DNA of 9,719 nucleotides from Trebonia sp036509215. GTDB lineage: Bacteria; Actinomycetota; Actinomycetes; Streptosporangiales; Streptosporangiaceae. Below, one piece after another: positions 1 to 6,022 of this stretch. The notes under the pieces are model-generated. The model did not search any database, had not been told where the DNA came from, and saw only the letters and a list, made by a program, of their open reading frames with translations. Where the stretch lies: NCBI GenBank assembly GCA_036509215.1, contig DATCGA010000211.1, positions 1-9,719 on the forward strand. The letters run 5' to 3'. A program made the position numbers and the translations under genes. Numbering within the stretch: the stretch's first letter is position 1; each line of letters starts with the position of its first letter.

Positions 1-1
1 C

Positions 2-514
2 GAGCCGCTCAAGACCGACTACTCGAAGACCCCGGTCCCGGTCGGCGGCGAGCTGGCGCTGCAGCTCTCGGCACACGCAGGGAAGTGGTCCGGGGAGACG
101 CTGCTGACGGGGCTCGACGGCGGCCAGCTAAGCCCGAGGGCGCTCGAGCGCGCCATTCGGGCGGCGCGCGCGAAGGTCAGGAAGTGCGTGAAGTGCGGAC
201 TGGTCCAGGCGCGCCCCGGCAAGGCGTTCAAGTGCCGGGCCTGCGGCGGCACGGAAGATGCCGCGGGCCTGCCAGCCGGGTTCCGCTACCACGACCTGCG
301 GCACTACCTGGCCAGCCTGCTGATCGCCAACGGTGCCGACGTCAAGACCGTTCAGGCGCGACTGCGGCACGGTTCGGCGACGACCACGCTGAACACGTAC
401 AGCCACCTATGGCCAGACAAAGACGAGTCCACGAAGGCGATCGTGGACTCGGTCATCAAAGCGCGCTTCGAGGGTCCTGCGGACTCCTCGCGGACTGCCT
501 GGGGCGCGCCGTGA
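2..514 (+). CDS. Tyrosine recombinase (phage-type integrase), C-terminal part, cut by window edge
   Basis: The 170 visible residues are the catalytic half of a tyrosine site-specific recombinase, the enzyme type that integrates and excises phages and integrative elements. Numbering from the first full codon, a beta-hairpin Lys (K4, in PLKTDYSK) is followed by the H-x-x-R box (HDLRH, H97 and R100), a third conserved His (LRHGS, H123) and the nucleophile Tyr133 in NTYSHLWPD. This matches the usual C-terminal order of actinobacterial element integrases. The frame is open to the left edge, so the start, the N-terminal DNA-binding domains and the first catalytic Arg lie outside. It is odd in carrying four cysteines (C62, C65, C78, C81; CX2C-X12-CX2C) between the helix RALERAIRAARAKV and GLPAGFRYHDLRH, which looks like an inserted zinc ribbon. 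It is convergent with glnA, 30 bp away. The family assignment is firm; activity and the element it belongs to cannot be judged here. Confidence 0.9.
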   Translation, partial: EPLKTDYSKTPVPVGGELALQLSAHAGKWSGETLLTGLDGGQLSPRALERAIRAARAKVRKCVKCGLVQARPGKAFKCRACGGTEDAAGLPAGFRYHDLRHYLASLLIANGADVKTVQARLRHGSATTTLNTYSHLWPDKDESTKAIVDSVIKARFEGPADSSRTAWGAP

Positions 515-526
515 CGCGCCCCCAGG
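498..526. terminator. GC-rich hairpin between integrase and glnA, possible bidirectional terminator
   Basis: CCTGGGGCGCG (498-508) pairs with CGCGCCCCCAGG (515-526), leaving one bulged C. The 6-nt loop is CCGTGA, whose last three bases are the integrase stop codon. The hairpin lies between two convergent genes and could end both transcripts. There is no T-run on either side, but actinobacterial terminators often lack one. The structure is seen directly; the role is inferred. Confidence 0.6.
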
Positions 527-544
527 TCAGCCGCGTGAAACTGC

Positions 545-1969
545 TCAGCAGTCGAAGTACATCTCGAACTCGTGCGGGGTCGGGCGCAGCCGCACCGCGT
601 CGATCTCCCGCGTCCGCTTGTAGTCGATCCAGGTCGCGATCAGGTCCTCGGTGAACACGCCGCCCTCGCTGAGGTACTCGTGGTCGGCCTCGAGGTTGTT
701 GAGCACCGCGTCAAGCGAGCCCGGGACCGTCGGGACCTCGGCCGCCTCGTCCGGCGGCAGCTCGTACAGGTCCTTGTCCAGCGGCGCGGGCGGCTCGATC
801 TTGTTCTTGATGCCGTCGATGCCCGCCATCAGCATGGCCGAGAACGCGAGGTACGGGTTGGCGGACGGGTCAGGCACCCGGAACTCGATCCGCTTGGCCT
901 TCGGGTTCGAGCCGGTCAGCGGGATGCGGCAGCAGGCCGACCGGTTACGGGCCGAGTAGACCAGGTTGACCGGTGCCTCGAAGCCCGGCACCAGGCGGTG
1001 GTAGGAGTTCACCGTCGGGTTGGTGAACGCCAGCAGCGACGGCGCGTGCTTGAGCAGCCCGCCGACGTACCAGCGGCCGATGTCGGACAGGCCGCCGTAG
1101 CCGGTCTCGTCGTAGAAGAGCGGCTCGCCGTCCTTCCAGAGCGACTGGTGGCAGTGCATGCCGTTGCCGTTGTCGCCGAACAGCGGCTTCGGCATGAACG
1201 TCACCGTCTTGCCCGCCGCCCGCGCGGTCGACTTAATGACGTACTTGAACAGCATCAGCTTGTCGGCCATCTCGAGCATCGAGCCGAACCGGACGTCGAT
1301 CTCGGCCTGGCCGGCCGTGCCCACCTCGTGGTGCTGCATCTCGGTCTCGATGCCGCACTCGATGAGCCGGTTGACCATCTCCGACCGCAGGTCGGTGAAG
1401 TGGTCGGTCGGAGACACCGGGAAGTAGCCGCCCTTGTAGGCGGGCTTGTAGGCCAGGTTGGCGCCGTCCTCGAGCGCGCCGGTGTTCCACGCGCCCTCGA
1501 TCGAGTCGAGGTGGTAGTACCCCTCGTTCGGGCCGGTGGAGAACCGGGCCGAGTCGAAGATGTAGAACTCCGCCTCCGGACCGAAGAACGCCGTGTCGGC
1601 GATCCCGGTGCCCTTGAGGTACGCCTCGGCCTTGGCGGCGACGTTGCGCGGGTCGCGCGAGTACGCCGCGCCGGTCAGCGGGTCGAACACCGAGAACGTG
1701 AGGTTCAGCGTCTTGTGCTGGCGGAACGGGTCAAGGACGGCGGTCTTCGGGTCCGGCAGCAGCAGCATGTCGGACTCGTGGATGGCCTGGAACCCGCGGA
1801 TGGACGAGCCGTCGAACATCCGCCCCTCGGTGAAGACGTCCGCGTCGAAGGTCGACACCGGAACGGTGAAGTGCTGGATGGTACCCGGCAGGTCGCAGAA
1901 CCTGACGTCAATGAACTCCACCTTCTCCTCAGCGATGAACGCGAGGACTTCTTCGGCAGAACTGAACAT
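545..1969 (-). CDS. glnA: Type I (GSI-beta) glutamine synthetase
   Basis: Cytosolic dodecameric enzyme making glutamine from glutamate, ammonia and ATP. The 474 residues match GlnA of Streptomyces and GlnA1 of M. tuberculosis in length and along the whole sequence. Visible motifs: DGSSIRGF (D53-S56), metal ligands E132 and E134 (PEAEF), E215 (HHEVG), E223 (QAEID), H272 (GMHCHQS) and E362 (IEFR), the flap Glu E331 (VPGFEAPVN) and the phosphate-binding R341-R343 region (RNRS). Tyr402 in DKDLYELPP is the adenylylation site, and with the KNKIEP region it marks the beta subtype, so control by an adenylyltransferase (GlnE) is expected. The start is the ATG preceded by AGGGAGGG; it gives the family N-terminus MFSSAEEVLAFI. 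The frame runs 46 codons further upstream, but no homologue has that extension. The gene diverges from the RDD gene and has a GlnR operator upstream. The C-terminus reads MYFDC, where relatives usually end in YFDI or YYDV. Confidence 0.98.
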   Translation of the reverse strand: MFSSAEEVLAFIAEEKVEFIDVRFCDLPGTIQHFTVPVSTFDADVFTEGRMFDGSSIRGFQAIHESDMLLLPDPKTAVLDPFRQHKTLNLTFSVFDPLTGAAYSRDPRNVAAKAEAYLKGTGIADTAFFGPEAEFYIFDSARFSTGPNEGYYHLDSIEGAWNTGALEDGANLAYKPAYKGGYFPVSPTDHFTDLRSEMVNRLIECGIETEMQHHEVGTAGQAEIDVRFGSMLEMADKLMLFKYVIKSTARAAGKTVTFMPKPLFGDNGNGMHCHQSLWKDGEPLFYDETGYGGLSDIGRWYVGGLLKHAPSLLAFTNPTVNSYHRLVPGFEAPVNLVYSARNRSACCRIPLTGSNPKAKRIEFRVPDPSANPYLAFSAMLMAGIDGIKNKIEPPAPLDKDLYELPPDEAAEVPTVPGSLDAVLNNLEADHEYLSEGGVFTEDLIATWIDYKRTREIDAVRLRPTPHEFEMYFDC

Positions 1970-1976
1970 CAACCCT

Positions 1977-1988
1977 CCCTGTACAGGG
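1977..1988. repeat. 12-bp perfect palindrome at the glnA ribosome binding site
   Basis: CCCTGTACAGGG is a perfect palindrome overlapping the purine-rich AGGGAGGG that precedes the glnA ATG. In RNA it could form only a 4-bp stem with a GUAC loop. As DNA it could be a repressor site. No role is established. Confidence 0.4.
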
Positions 1989-2037
1989 GCGCGCATTAAG
2001 AGCTTTATCGAGATTTTTCGTCGTGGACGCGCTTCGG

Positions 2038-2043
2038 ACGGTA
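2038..2043 (-). promoter_or_regulatory. Candidate -10 element of glnA
   Basis: On the minus strand TACCGT fits the actinobacterial TANNNT -10 pattern. It starts 10 bp downstream of the last GlnR half-site, so the -35 zone would fall inside the operator, as expected for an activator-dependent promoter with no good TTGACA. The implied leader is about 60 nt. The position is inferred only from the pattern. Confidence 0.35.
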
Positions 2044-2053
2044 GACGTCCGCA

Positions 2054-2091
2054 ATTTCCTAGCAGTATCCGCGACGTTTCGCCGGTGTTAC
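2054..2091 (-). promoter_or_regulatory. GlnR operator (two a-b half-site pairs) upstream of glnA
   Basis: Read on the minus strand the order is GTAAC-N6-GAAAC-N6-GATAC-N6-GAAAT, with every spacer exactly 6 nt and so an 11-bp period. This is the actinomycete GlnR box consensus (gTnAC-n6-GaAAC repeated), described for glnA and other nitrogen genes in Streptomyces. The first two half-sites match fully, the third is GATAC and the fourth ends in T. The box ends 84 bp before the glnA ATG. GlnR is an OmpR-type regulator active in nitrogen limitation. The site lies in a divergent gap, so an effect on the RDD gene is possible but not shown. Confidence 0.85.
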
Positions 2092-2149
2092 GCGTCGCCT
2101 GCGGCACCCGTCCGGCCCACCGCCCGAGCAGGCGAGACGGGCAAGCGGA

Positions 2150-2155
2150 TACCGT
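2150..2155 (+). promoter_or_regulatory. Candidate -10 of a leaderless RDD-gene transcript
   Basis: TACCGT (TANNNT) ends 7 nt before the GTG at 2163. No clear Shine-Dalgarno precedes that GTG, so transcription would begin at or next to the start codon. No convincing -35 element is visible. Confidence 0.4.
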
Positions 2156-2162
2156 AGGTTCT

Positions 2163-2666
2163 GTGTCCCAAGAACCCCGGCGTCCGCGAACCAGGACCGC
2201 GACGGCAGTAGCCGCATCGCGCGGTGCCGCTGCGGCTGATGATACGCCTGATTACCCCGGCAAGAGGTTTGGCTTGCCGATGCAGGGCCCGATGTCGGCG
2301 GCCCCGATGGGCAGGCGGCTACTCGCGCTCATCGTCGACTGGCTGCTGTGCGCGCTGATCGCGTCCAGCGTCACCGGCCACGTCCTGTTCGGCGGCGCGG
2401 CCGACGGGCACTATTTCGCCTCCCAGTACGCAACCTTCGGCCTCTTCGTCATCGAGGTCTACCTGCTCACCGCGATCAGCGGCCTCACGGTCGGCAAGCG
2501 GCTGCTCCGCATCCGCACGATCAGCACCGACGGCAAGGCGCCCGGCTTCAGGTGGGCGGCCGTGCGCACCGTGCTGCTGCTGTTCGTCGTCCCGGCCTGC
2601 ATAACCGACCGTGACCTGCGCGGCCTGCACGACCGGGCGGCCAACACGATCGTCGTCCGGATGTAG
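2163..2666 (+). CDS. RDD family membrane protein
   Basis: A 167-residue RDD-domain (PF06271) integral membrane protein. These proteins carry conserved Arg and Asp residues in or near membrane helices, and most have no defined function. The protein has a hydrophilic N-terminus, then YPGKRFGLPMQGP, as is usual for actinobacterial members beside glnA. The first helix follows GRRLLALIVDW (R51/R52 and D59), a second spans about 92-109 before the GKRLLRIRTI loop, and a third spans about 132-146. It ends DRDLRGLHDRAANTIVV with the last conserved acidic and basic residues. The GTG at 2163 was chosen because it keeps the conserved pre-domain segment and lies 7 nt after a TANNNT. The ATG at 2280 would cut that segment. 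The frame stays open upstream into glnA antisense, so the start is uncertain. It is convergent with the DUF4191 gene with no intergenic base. The neighbour relation with glnA recurs in actinobacteria; what it means is unknown. Confidence 0.85.
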   Translation: MSQEPRRPRTRTATAVAASRGAAAADDTPDYPGKRFGLPMQGPMSAAPMGRRLLALIVDWLLCALIASSVTGHVLFGGAADGHYFASQYATFGLFVIEVYLLTAISGLTVGKRLLRIRTISTDGKAPGFRWAAVRTVLLLFVVPACITDRDLRGLHDRAANTIVVRM

Positions 2667-2670
2667 CTAC
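2663..2670. other. Palindrome GTAGCTAC holding both stop codons of convergent genes
   Basis: TAG at 2664-2666 stops the RDD gene and CTA at 2667-2669 is the TAG of the DUF4191 gene on the other strand. The genes touch with zero spacer. I see no strong hairpin here, so transcripts probably overlap at their 3' ends. Confidence 0.7.
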
Positions 2671-3362
2671 GAGCGCGGCGGCCGGGGCATCTTGGGCTGC
2701 CGGGCGCCCTTCGGCATCGGCCCCTTGGGCGCCTGCATGCTCGGCTGGAGCGCCTTGAGCCGGTAGTTCAGGTCGCTCACGGCGGGGGCCTTGAGGGTGC
2801 CGGGGACCTTCATGATCGAGCTCTGCAGCTTGCTGACCGGGATCTGCCCGTCGCTGCTGCCGACCTGGAACTCCGTGATCGGCACGCCGTGCGCGACCCG
2901 CTCGGTCTTCTTCCGCTCGGCCGCCAGCAGCCCGGCCACCCGCGTCGGCACGCCCTCGCCGACCAGGATGACGCCCTTCTTGCCGACCGCGCGGTGCACC
3001 ACGTCCATCGACCGGTTGCCGGTGACGGCCGGGGTGACCGTCCAGTCGCCCCGCATCGACTGCAGCACCGCCGCCGCCGCGCCCAGCTGCCCGTCGATGG
3101 CCGAGTACTGCGCCTGCTGGGCGAACCGCCCGAACAAGATCATGGCGGTCGTCAGGCCGATCAGCACGCCGACCGGGATGAGGAACGCGATCAGCCCGGT
3201 GAGCAGCCCGACCAGCACAAACACCACGATGACGCCGACCGCGACCCCGGCCGTGATCGGCAGCGCCCGCTTGTTCTGCTGGTTGACCAGCTTGGCGACC
3301 ATCCGGATCTGCTTCAGCCGCCCGGCCTTGGCGGGATCCTCAGAGCTGTTGTTGTCAACCAC
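2667..3362 (-). CDS. DUF4191 family membrane protein
   Basis: A 231-residue protein of the actinobacterial DUF4191 family (PF13829), which has no known function. The N-terminal 30 residues are polar (KQIRMVAKLVNQQNKRALP). Two close hydrophobic segments follow at about 34-54 and 55-77, separated by a short turn and ending at GRFAQQAQYS. A cytoplasmic domain of about 110 residues follows with QLGAAAAVLQSMRGDWTVTPAV, then HRAVGKKGVILVGEG and KKTERVAHG. The tail is basic and Pro-rich (KGPMPKGARQPKMPRPPRS). The GTG start has GGAAGG 8 nt upstream and gives the family-like N-terminus. It lies downstream of lipA on the same strand but 192 bp away, with a hairpin between, so it probably has its own promoter. 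It sits between lipA and glnA in many actinobacteria, including M. tuberculosis (Rv2219), hinting at a link to lipoylation or envelope upkeep that remains unproven. Confidence 0.9.
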   Translation of the reverse strand: MVDNNSSEDPAKAGRLKQIRMVAKLVNQQNKRALPITAGVAVGVIVVFVLVGLLTGLIAFLIPVGVLIGLTTAMILFGRFAQQAQYSAIDGQLGAAAAVLQSMRGDWTVTPAVTGNRSMDVVHRAVGKKGVILVGEGVPTRVAGLLAAERKKTERVAHGVPITEFQVGSSDGQIPVSKLQSSIMKVPGTLKAPAVSDLNYRLKALQPSMQAPKGPMPKGARQPKMPRPPRS

Positions 3363-3401
3363 CGGTTCTGCCTTCCGTCATAACGTGAACCAACATCAGG
3401 C

Positions 3402-3407
3402 AGCATA
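3402..3407 (-). promoter_or_regulatory. Weak candidate -10 for the DUF4191 gene
   Basis: On the minus strand TATGCT fits TANNNT and lies 39 bp before the GTG start at 3362. No -35 stands at the usual distance; the nearest TTGACT is 33 bp away, too far to pair with it. The remaining gap between lipA and DUF4191 shows nothing else I can name. Confidence 0.25.
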
Positions 3408-3532
3408 CGGTTTCCGGCGCACAGGTCTGTCACCGAAGAAAGTCAAACCCGCAAATCCATCATCTCTAACGGACCGCGGCTCCGCCCATCCCGCCCATGA
3501 CCCCTAGCCCCTGGGATAACAGCGAGAAGCGG

Positions 3533-3568
3533 TCGCGGCCCGCTATCGAGTCGGCTACCTGGCCGCGA
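3533..3568 (-). terminator. Hairpin across the lipA stop codon
   Basis: TCGCGGCC (3533-3540) and GGCCGCGA (3561-3568) form a perfect 8-bp stem. The 20-nt loop contains the lipA stop codon (3555-3557). It may end or stabilise the lipBA transcript before the separately started DUF4191 gene. There is no T-run; the role is inferred. Confidence 0.45.
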
Positions 3569-4499
3569 TCGCGCGCTGCTCCATCGCCTGGGCGTACAGC
3601 CGCCCGGCCCGGTACGACGAGCGCACCAGCGGCCCCGCCAGCACGCCCGCGAACCCCATCGCCAGGGCCTCCTCGCGGAGCTCGACGAACTCCTCGGGCC
3701 GGACCCAGCGGTCGACCGGGTGATGCCGGGCCGACGGCCGCAAGTACTGGGTGATCGTCAGCAGGTCGCAGCCGGCCGCGCGCAGGTCGGCCATCGCCGG
3801 CCCGATCTCGTCCCTGGTCTCGCCCATGCCCAGGATCAGGTTGGACTTGGTCACCAGGCCGTTATCGTGCGCCAGCCGGAGCACGCCGAGCGACCGCTCG
3901 TAGCGGAACCCGGGCCGGATCCGGCGGAAGATCCGCGGCACCGTCTCCAGGTTGTGCGCGAACACCTCCGGCTTGGCGGCGAACACCTCGCCCAGCTGAT
4001 CCGGGTTCCCGTTGAAGTCGGGCACCAGCAGCTCGACCCCGCAGCCGGGGACGGCCTGGTGGATCTCGATCGCGGTCTGCGCGTACAGCCACGCCCCGCC
4101 GTCGGGAAGGTCGTCGCGGGCGACCCCGGTGACGGTGGCGTAGCGCAGCCCCATCGTCGCCACCGACTCGGCCACCCGGCGCGGCTCGCCGAGGTCGAGC
4201 GCCAGCGGCTTGCCGGTGTCGATCTGGCAGAAGTCGCACCGCCGGGTGCACTGGTCGCCGCCGATGAGGAAGGTGGCCTCGCGGTCTTCCCAGCACTCGT
4301 AGATGTTCGGGCAGCCCGCCTCCTGGCAGACGGTGTGCAGCCCCTCGCGCTTAACGAGATCGTTGAGCGCCGTGTACTCGGGTCCCGTCCGCAGCCGGGT
4401 CTTAATCCACGCGGGCTTCTTCTCGATCGGGGTCTGCGCGTTGCGCGCCTCAAGGCGCAGCATCCGCCGCCCCTCAGGGGCCAGTTCAGGGGTACTCAC
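3555..4499 (-). CDS. lipA: Lipoyl synthase (radical SAM)
   Basis: Inserts two sulfur atoms at C6 and C8 of protein-bound octanoyl groups to complete lipoyl cofactors on E2 and GcvH proteins. Counting from the chosen start (314 residues, normal length), the auxiliary cluster cysteines are C58, C63 and C69 (CQEAGCPNIYEC) and the radical-SAM cluster is C84, C88 and C91 (CTRRCDFC). The sacrificial-cluster motif RSSYR lies at 293-297. NIYECWEDREATFLIGG and the C-terminal GPLVRSSYRAG are classic for the family. Two adjacent GTG codons are possible starts (4502 and 4499). GGAGG ends only 1 nt before the first and 4 nt before the second, so the second was chosen. lipB lies 70 bp upstream on the same strand, and the two probably share a transcript. 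All catalytic residues are present, so it should be functional. Confidence 0.97.
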   Translation of the reverse strand: MSTPELAPEGRRMLRLEARNAQTPIEKKPAWIKTRLRTGPEYTALNDLVKREGLHTVCQEAGCPNIYECWEDREATFLIGGDQCTRRCDFCQIDTGKPLALDLGEPRRVAESVATMGLRYATVTGVARDDLPDGGAWLYAQTAIEIHQAVPGCGVELLVPDFNGNPDQLGEVFAAKPEVFAHNLETVPRIFRRIRPGFRYERSLGVLRLAHDNGLVTKSNLILGMGETRDEIGPAMADLRAAGCDLLTITQYLRPSARHHPVDRWVRPEEFVELREEALAMGFAGVLAGPLVRSSYRAGRLYAQAMEQRAIAAR

Positions 4500-4569
4500 C
4501 ACCCCTCCAGCCTACGTTCGCCAACCACCAACCGCGCCCCCGCCGCTGCGACCCGCCCCACCACCGGCG

Positions 4570-5271
4570 CTAGGCGGCGGAGGCGAGCAGCGGCGCCACC
4601 GTGTAGATCCGCGACCACCTGCGATAGCCCAGCGCCGTGGTCAGGTGCCGCTCGAGCAGCGGCGTCACGTCCGAGACCGAGACCGGGATGCCGGTCTCGG
4701 CCGTGAGCGAAGTCACCCCGGCGTCCTTGATGCCGCAGGGCACGATCCGGTCGAACCACGACAGGTCGTTGTCGCAGTTGAGCGCCAGGCCGTGCATGGT
4801 GACCGCGCGGGCGACCCGGGCCCCGATCGCCCCGACCTTCCGCTCCGGCAGCCCGCCGGACGCGGGGATCCACGCGCCCGAGCGCCCCTCGACCCGGATC
4901 GCCTCCAGTCCGAACTCGGCGCAGACCCGGATCATCGCCTCCTCGAGCGCCCGCACGTACTTGACCACGTCCATCGGCTCGCGCAGCTTCACGATCGGGT
5001 ACGCGGTGAGCTGGCCGGGACCGTGCCAGGTGATCTTGCCGCCGCGGTCGACGTCGATGACCGTCGCCCCCGGGTCGCCGAACGGCCGGTCGGACACCGC
5101 CGTCCGTTTGCCTGCGGTGTAGACAGGAGAGTGCTCGAGCAGCAGGCAGCAGTCGGGAATCTCAGCGAGAACCCGCCGCCCGTGCACCGCGCGCTGCATC
5201 TCCCAGGCCCGGAGGTAGTCCACGGCTTCCGCGCCGAAGCCGACATGCGCGTACACGAGTTCAGCATCCAC
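4570..5271 (-). CDS. lipB: Octanoyl-ACP:protein N-octanoyltransferase
   Basis: Moves octanoyl from acyl carrier protein to the lipoyl-domain lysine, the step before LipA. The 233-residue form has LLLEHSPVYTAGKR, the signature RGGKITWHGPGQL (76-88), Lys145 in ERKVGAIG and the thioester Cys179 in RIVPCGI, matching the Lys/Cys pair of M. tuberculosis LipB. The start is the GTG at 5271, which aligns with the usual N-terminus (MDAELVYAHVGFG against MSELRFVRMGFG as I recall it from Streptomyces). A TTG at 5325 would add 18 residues unlike the family. No Shine-Dalgarno precedes 5271, but TAGTCT ends 7 nt upstream, which suggests a leaderless message. It is divergent from the membrane-protein gene at 5329, with 57 bp between. 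Its product acts on the E2 encoded further along the same strand. Confidence 0.96.
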   Translation of the reverse strand: MDAELVYAHVGFGAEAVDYLRAWEMQRAVHGRRVLAEIPDCCLLLEHSPVYTAGKRTAVSDRPFGDPGATVIDVDRGGKITWHGPGQLTAYPIVKLREPMDVVKYVRALEEAMIRVCAEFGLEAIRVEGRSGAWIPASGGLPERKVGAIGARVARAVTMHGLALNCDNDLSWFDRIVPCGIKDAGVTSLTAETGIPVSVSDVTPLLERHLTTALGYRRWSRIYTVAPLLASAA

Positions 5272-5278
5272 AACATCG

Positions 5279-5284
5279 AGACTA
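5279..5284 (-). promoter_or_regulatory. Candidate -10 of a leaderless lipB transcript
   Basis: On the minus strand TAGTCT (TANNNT) is followed by 7 nt and the GTG start. A weak CTGACG lies about 20 bp further upstream. The whole 57-bp divergent gap would have to serve both lipB and the plus-strand gene at 5329. Confidence 0.45.
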
Positions 5285-5328
5285 CGACGAGCGTGAGACC
5301 GGCGCGTCAGCTGGGAAGGAACCAAAGT

Positions 5329-5988
5329 GTGATCAAAGAGTCAGATCTGCGCGACATGAGCGCGGCCGACCGGCGACAGCTGGCTCACACGCTGGCGACC
5401 TACGACTGCCCGGATCCCATGCTGGGCCTGTACATCTCCCGTCGGCGCCGGGTCGGCGTGCTGTTCTCGATCATCGCCTGCGCCGCCCTCGCCGCCTGGA
5501 TCATCGTGCTCGCGCTCACCCTGCACCGCTCCTTCCATACCCACTACTGGCGCGGCGCCTGGGTCGGCTTCGACATCCTCGAGTTCCTCGGGTTCGCCGC
5601 CACCGGGTGGGCCCTCTGGCGCGGCCGCCAGATCGCGATCGCGTTCCTGCTGATCACCGGGACGCTGCTGTGCTGCGACGCCTGGTTCGACGTGATCCTC
5701 GACTCCGGTACCCGCGACATCTGGTTCAGCCTCGCCTCGGCCGTGTTCATCGAGCTGCCGCTCGCGTTCCTGATGTTCAACGCGGGCCGCCGGCTGATCA
5801 GGATCTCCGCCCTGGCCGCGATGAGCGAATCGGGCCCTTCGGCCTGGTCGGCCCGGGACCGCCGTCAGCTGCCGATCTGGAAGATCCCGCTCGCGGGGGT
5901 CGAGGTCGCCGCCCGTCAGGAGCGCGAGGCACGCAGCGGTGGAACCAGCGGCCGTTCGGACGGGAAATCTCACAGCCACCGGTGGTAG
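5329..5988 (+). CDS. Four-helix membrane protein, function unknown
   Basis: 219 residues. A polar N-terminus (SDLRDMSAADRRQLAHTLATYDCPDP) is followed by a basic stretch (SRRRRVG) and four hydrophobic segments at about 43-65, 76-96, 101-125 and 132-152. The loops carry HYWRGAWVGFDILEF, WALWRGRQIAI and LLCCDAWFDVILDSGTRDIW. The C-terminal 65 residues are polar and basic. I recognise the layout and the TGTLLCCDAWFD core from uncharacterised actinobacterial proteins but know no function for them. The conserved Cys-Cys-Asp and Asp-Ala-Trp-Phe-Asp residues near a membrane helix could be functional. The GTG start has GGAAGGA 8 nt upstream, a clear ribosome site, unlike the next two genes on this strand. 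It is divergent from lipB and 34 bp upstream of the dioxygenase. A small 5-bp GC hairpin with an ACCT loop (5990-6003) follows its stop. Confidence 0.85.
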   Translation: MIKESDLRDMSAADRRQLAHTLATYDCPDPMLGLYISRRRRVGVLFSIIACAALAAWIIVLALTLHRSFHTHYWRGAWVGFDILEFLGFAATGWALWRGRQIAIAFLLITGTLLCCDAWFDVILDSGTRDIWFSLASAVFIELPLAFLMFNAGRRLIRISALAAMSESGPSAWSARDRRQLPIWKIPLAGVEVAARQEREARSGGTSGRSDGKSHSHRW

Positions 5989-6009
5989 ACCCGCACCTGC
6001 GGGCCGCCT

Positions 6010-6015
6010 TAGCCT
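6010..6015 (+). promoter_or_regulatory. Candidate promoter -10 of a leaderless dioxygenase transcript
   Basis: TAGCCT (TANNNT) is followed by 7 nt and the ATG at 6023. TAGACC at 5986-5991, 18 bp upstream, matches TTGACA in four of six positions and overlaps the stop codon of the preceding gene. No Shine-Dalgarno is present. Confidence 0.5.
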
Positions 6016-6022
6016 CGTTGCC

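Noticed and set aside
572..1999. 475-codon open frame on the plus strand opposite glnA
   Set aside because: The translation is Arg/Val/Gly-rich with no family motifs. It is the usual antisense open frame created by GC-biased third positions of a real gene.
1970..2107. N-terminal extension of glnA by 46 codons
   Set aside because: It has no ribosome site, runs through the GlnR operator and palindrome, and has no counterpart in GlnA homologues. The ATG at 1969 has a strong ribosome site.
3441..3446. TTGACT on the minus strand as a -35 for DUF4191
   Set aside because: No TANNNT lies 16-19 bp downstream; the nearest (TATGCT) is 33 bp away.
3720..4706. Long plus-strand open frame opposite lipA and lipB
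   Set aside because: Low-complexity Arg/Pro/Ala composition, no motifs, and the other strand is certainly coding.
5272..5325. TTG start for lipB at 5325
   Set aside because: It would add 18 residues unlike any LipB and nearly touch the divergent gene start. The GTG at 5271 aligns with the family N-terminus.
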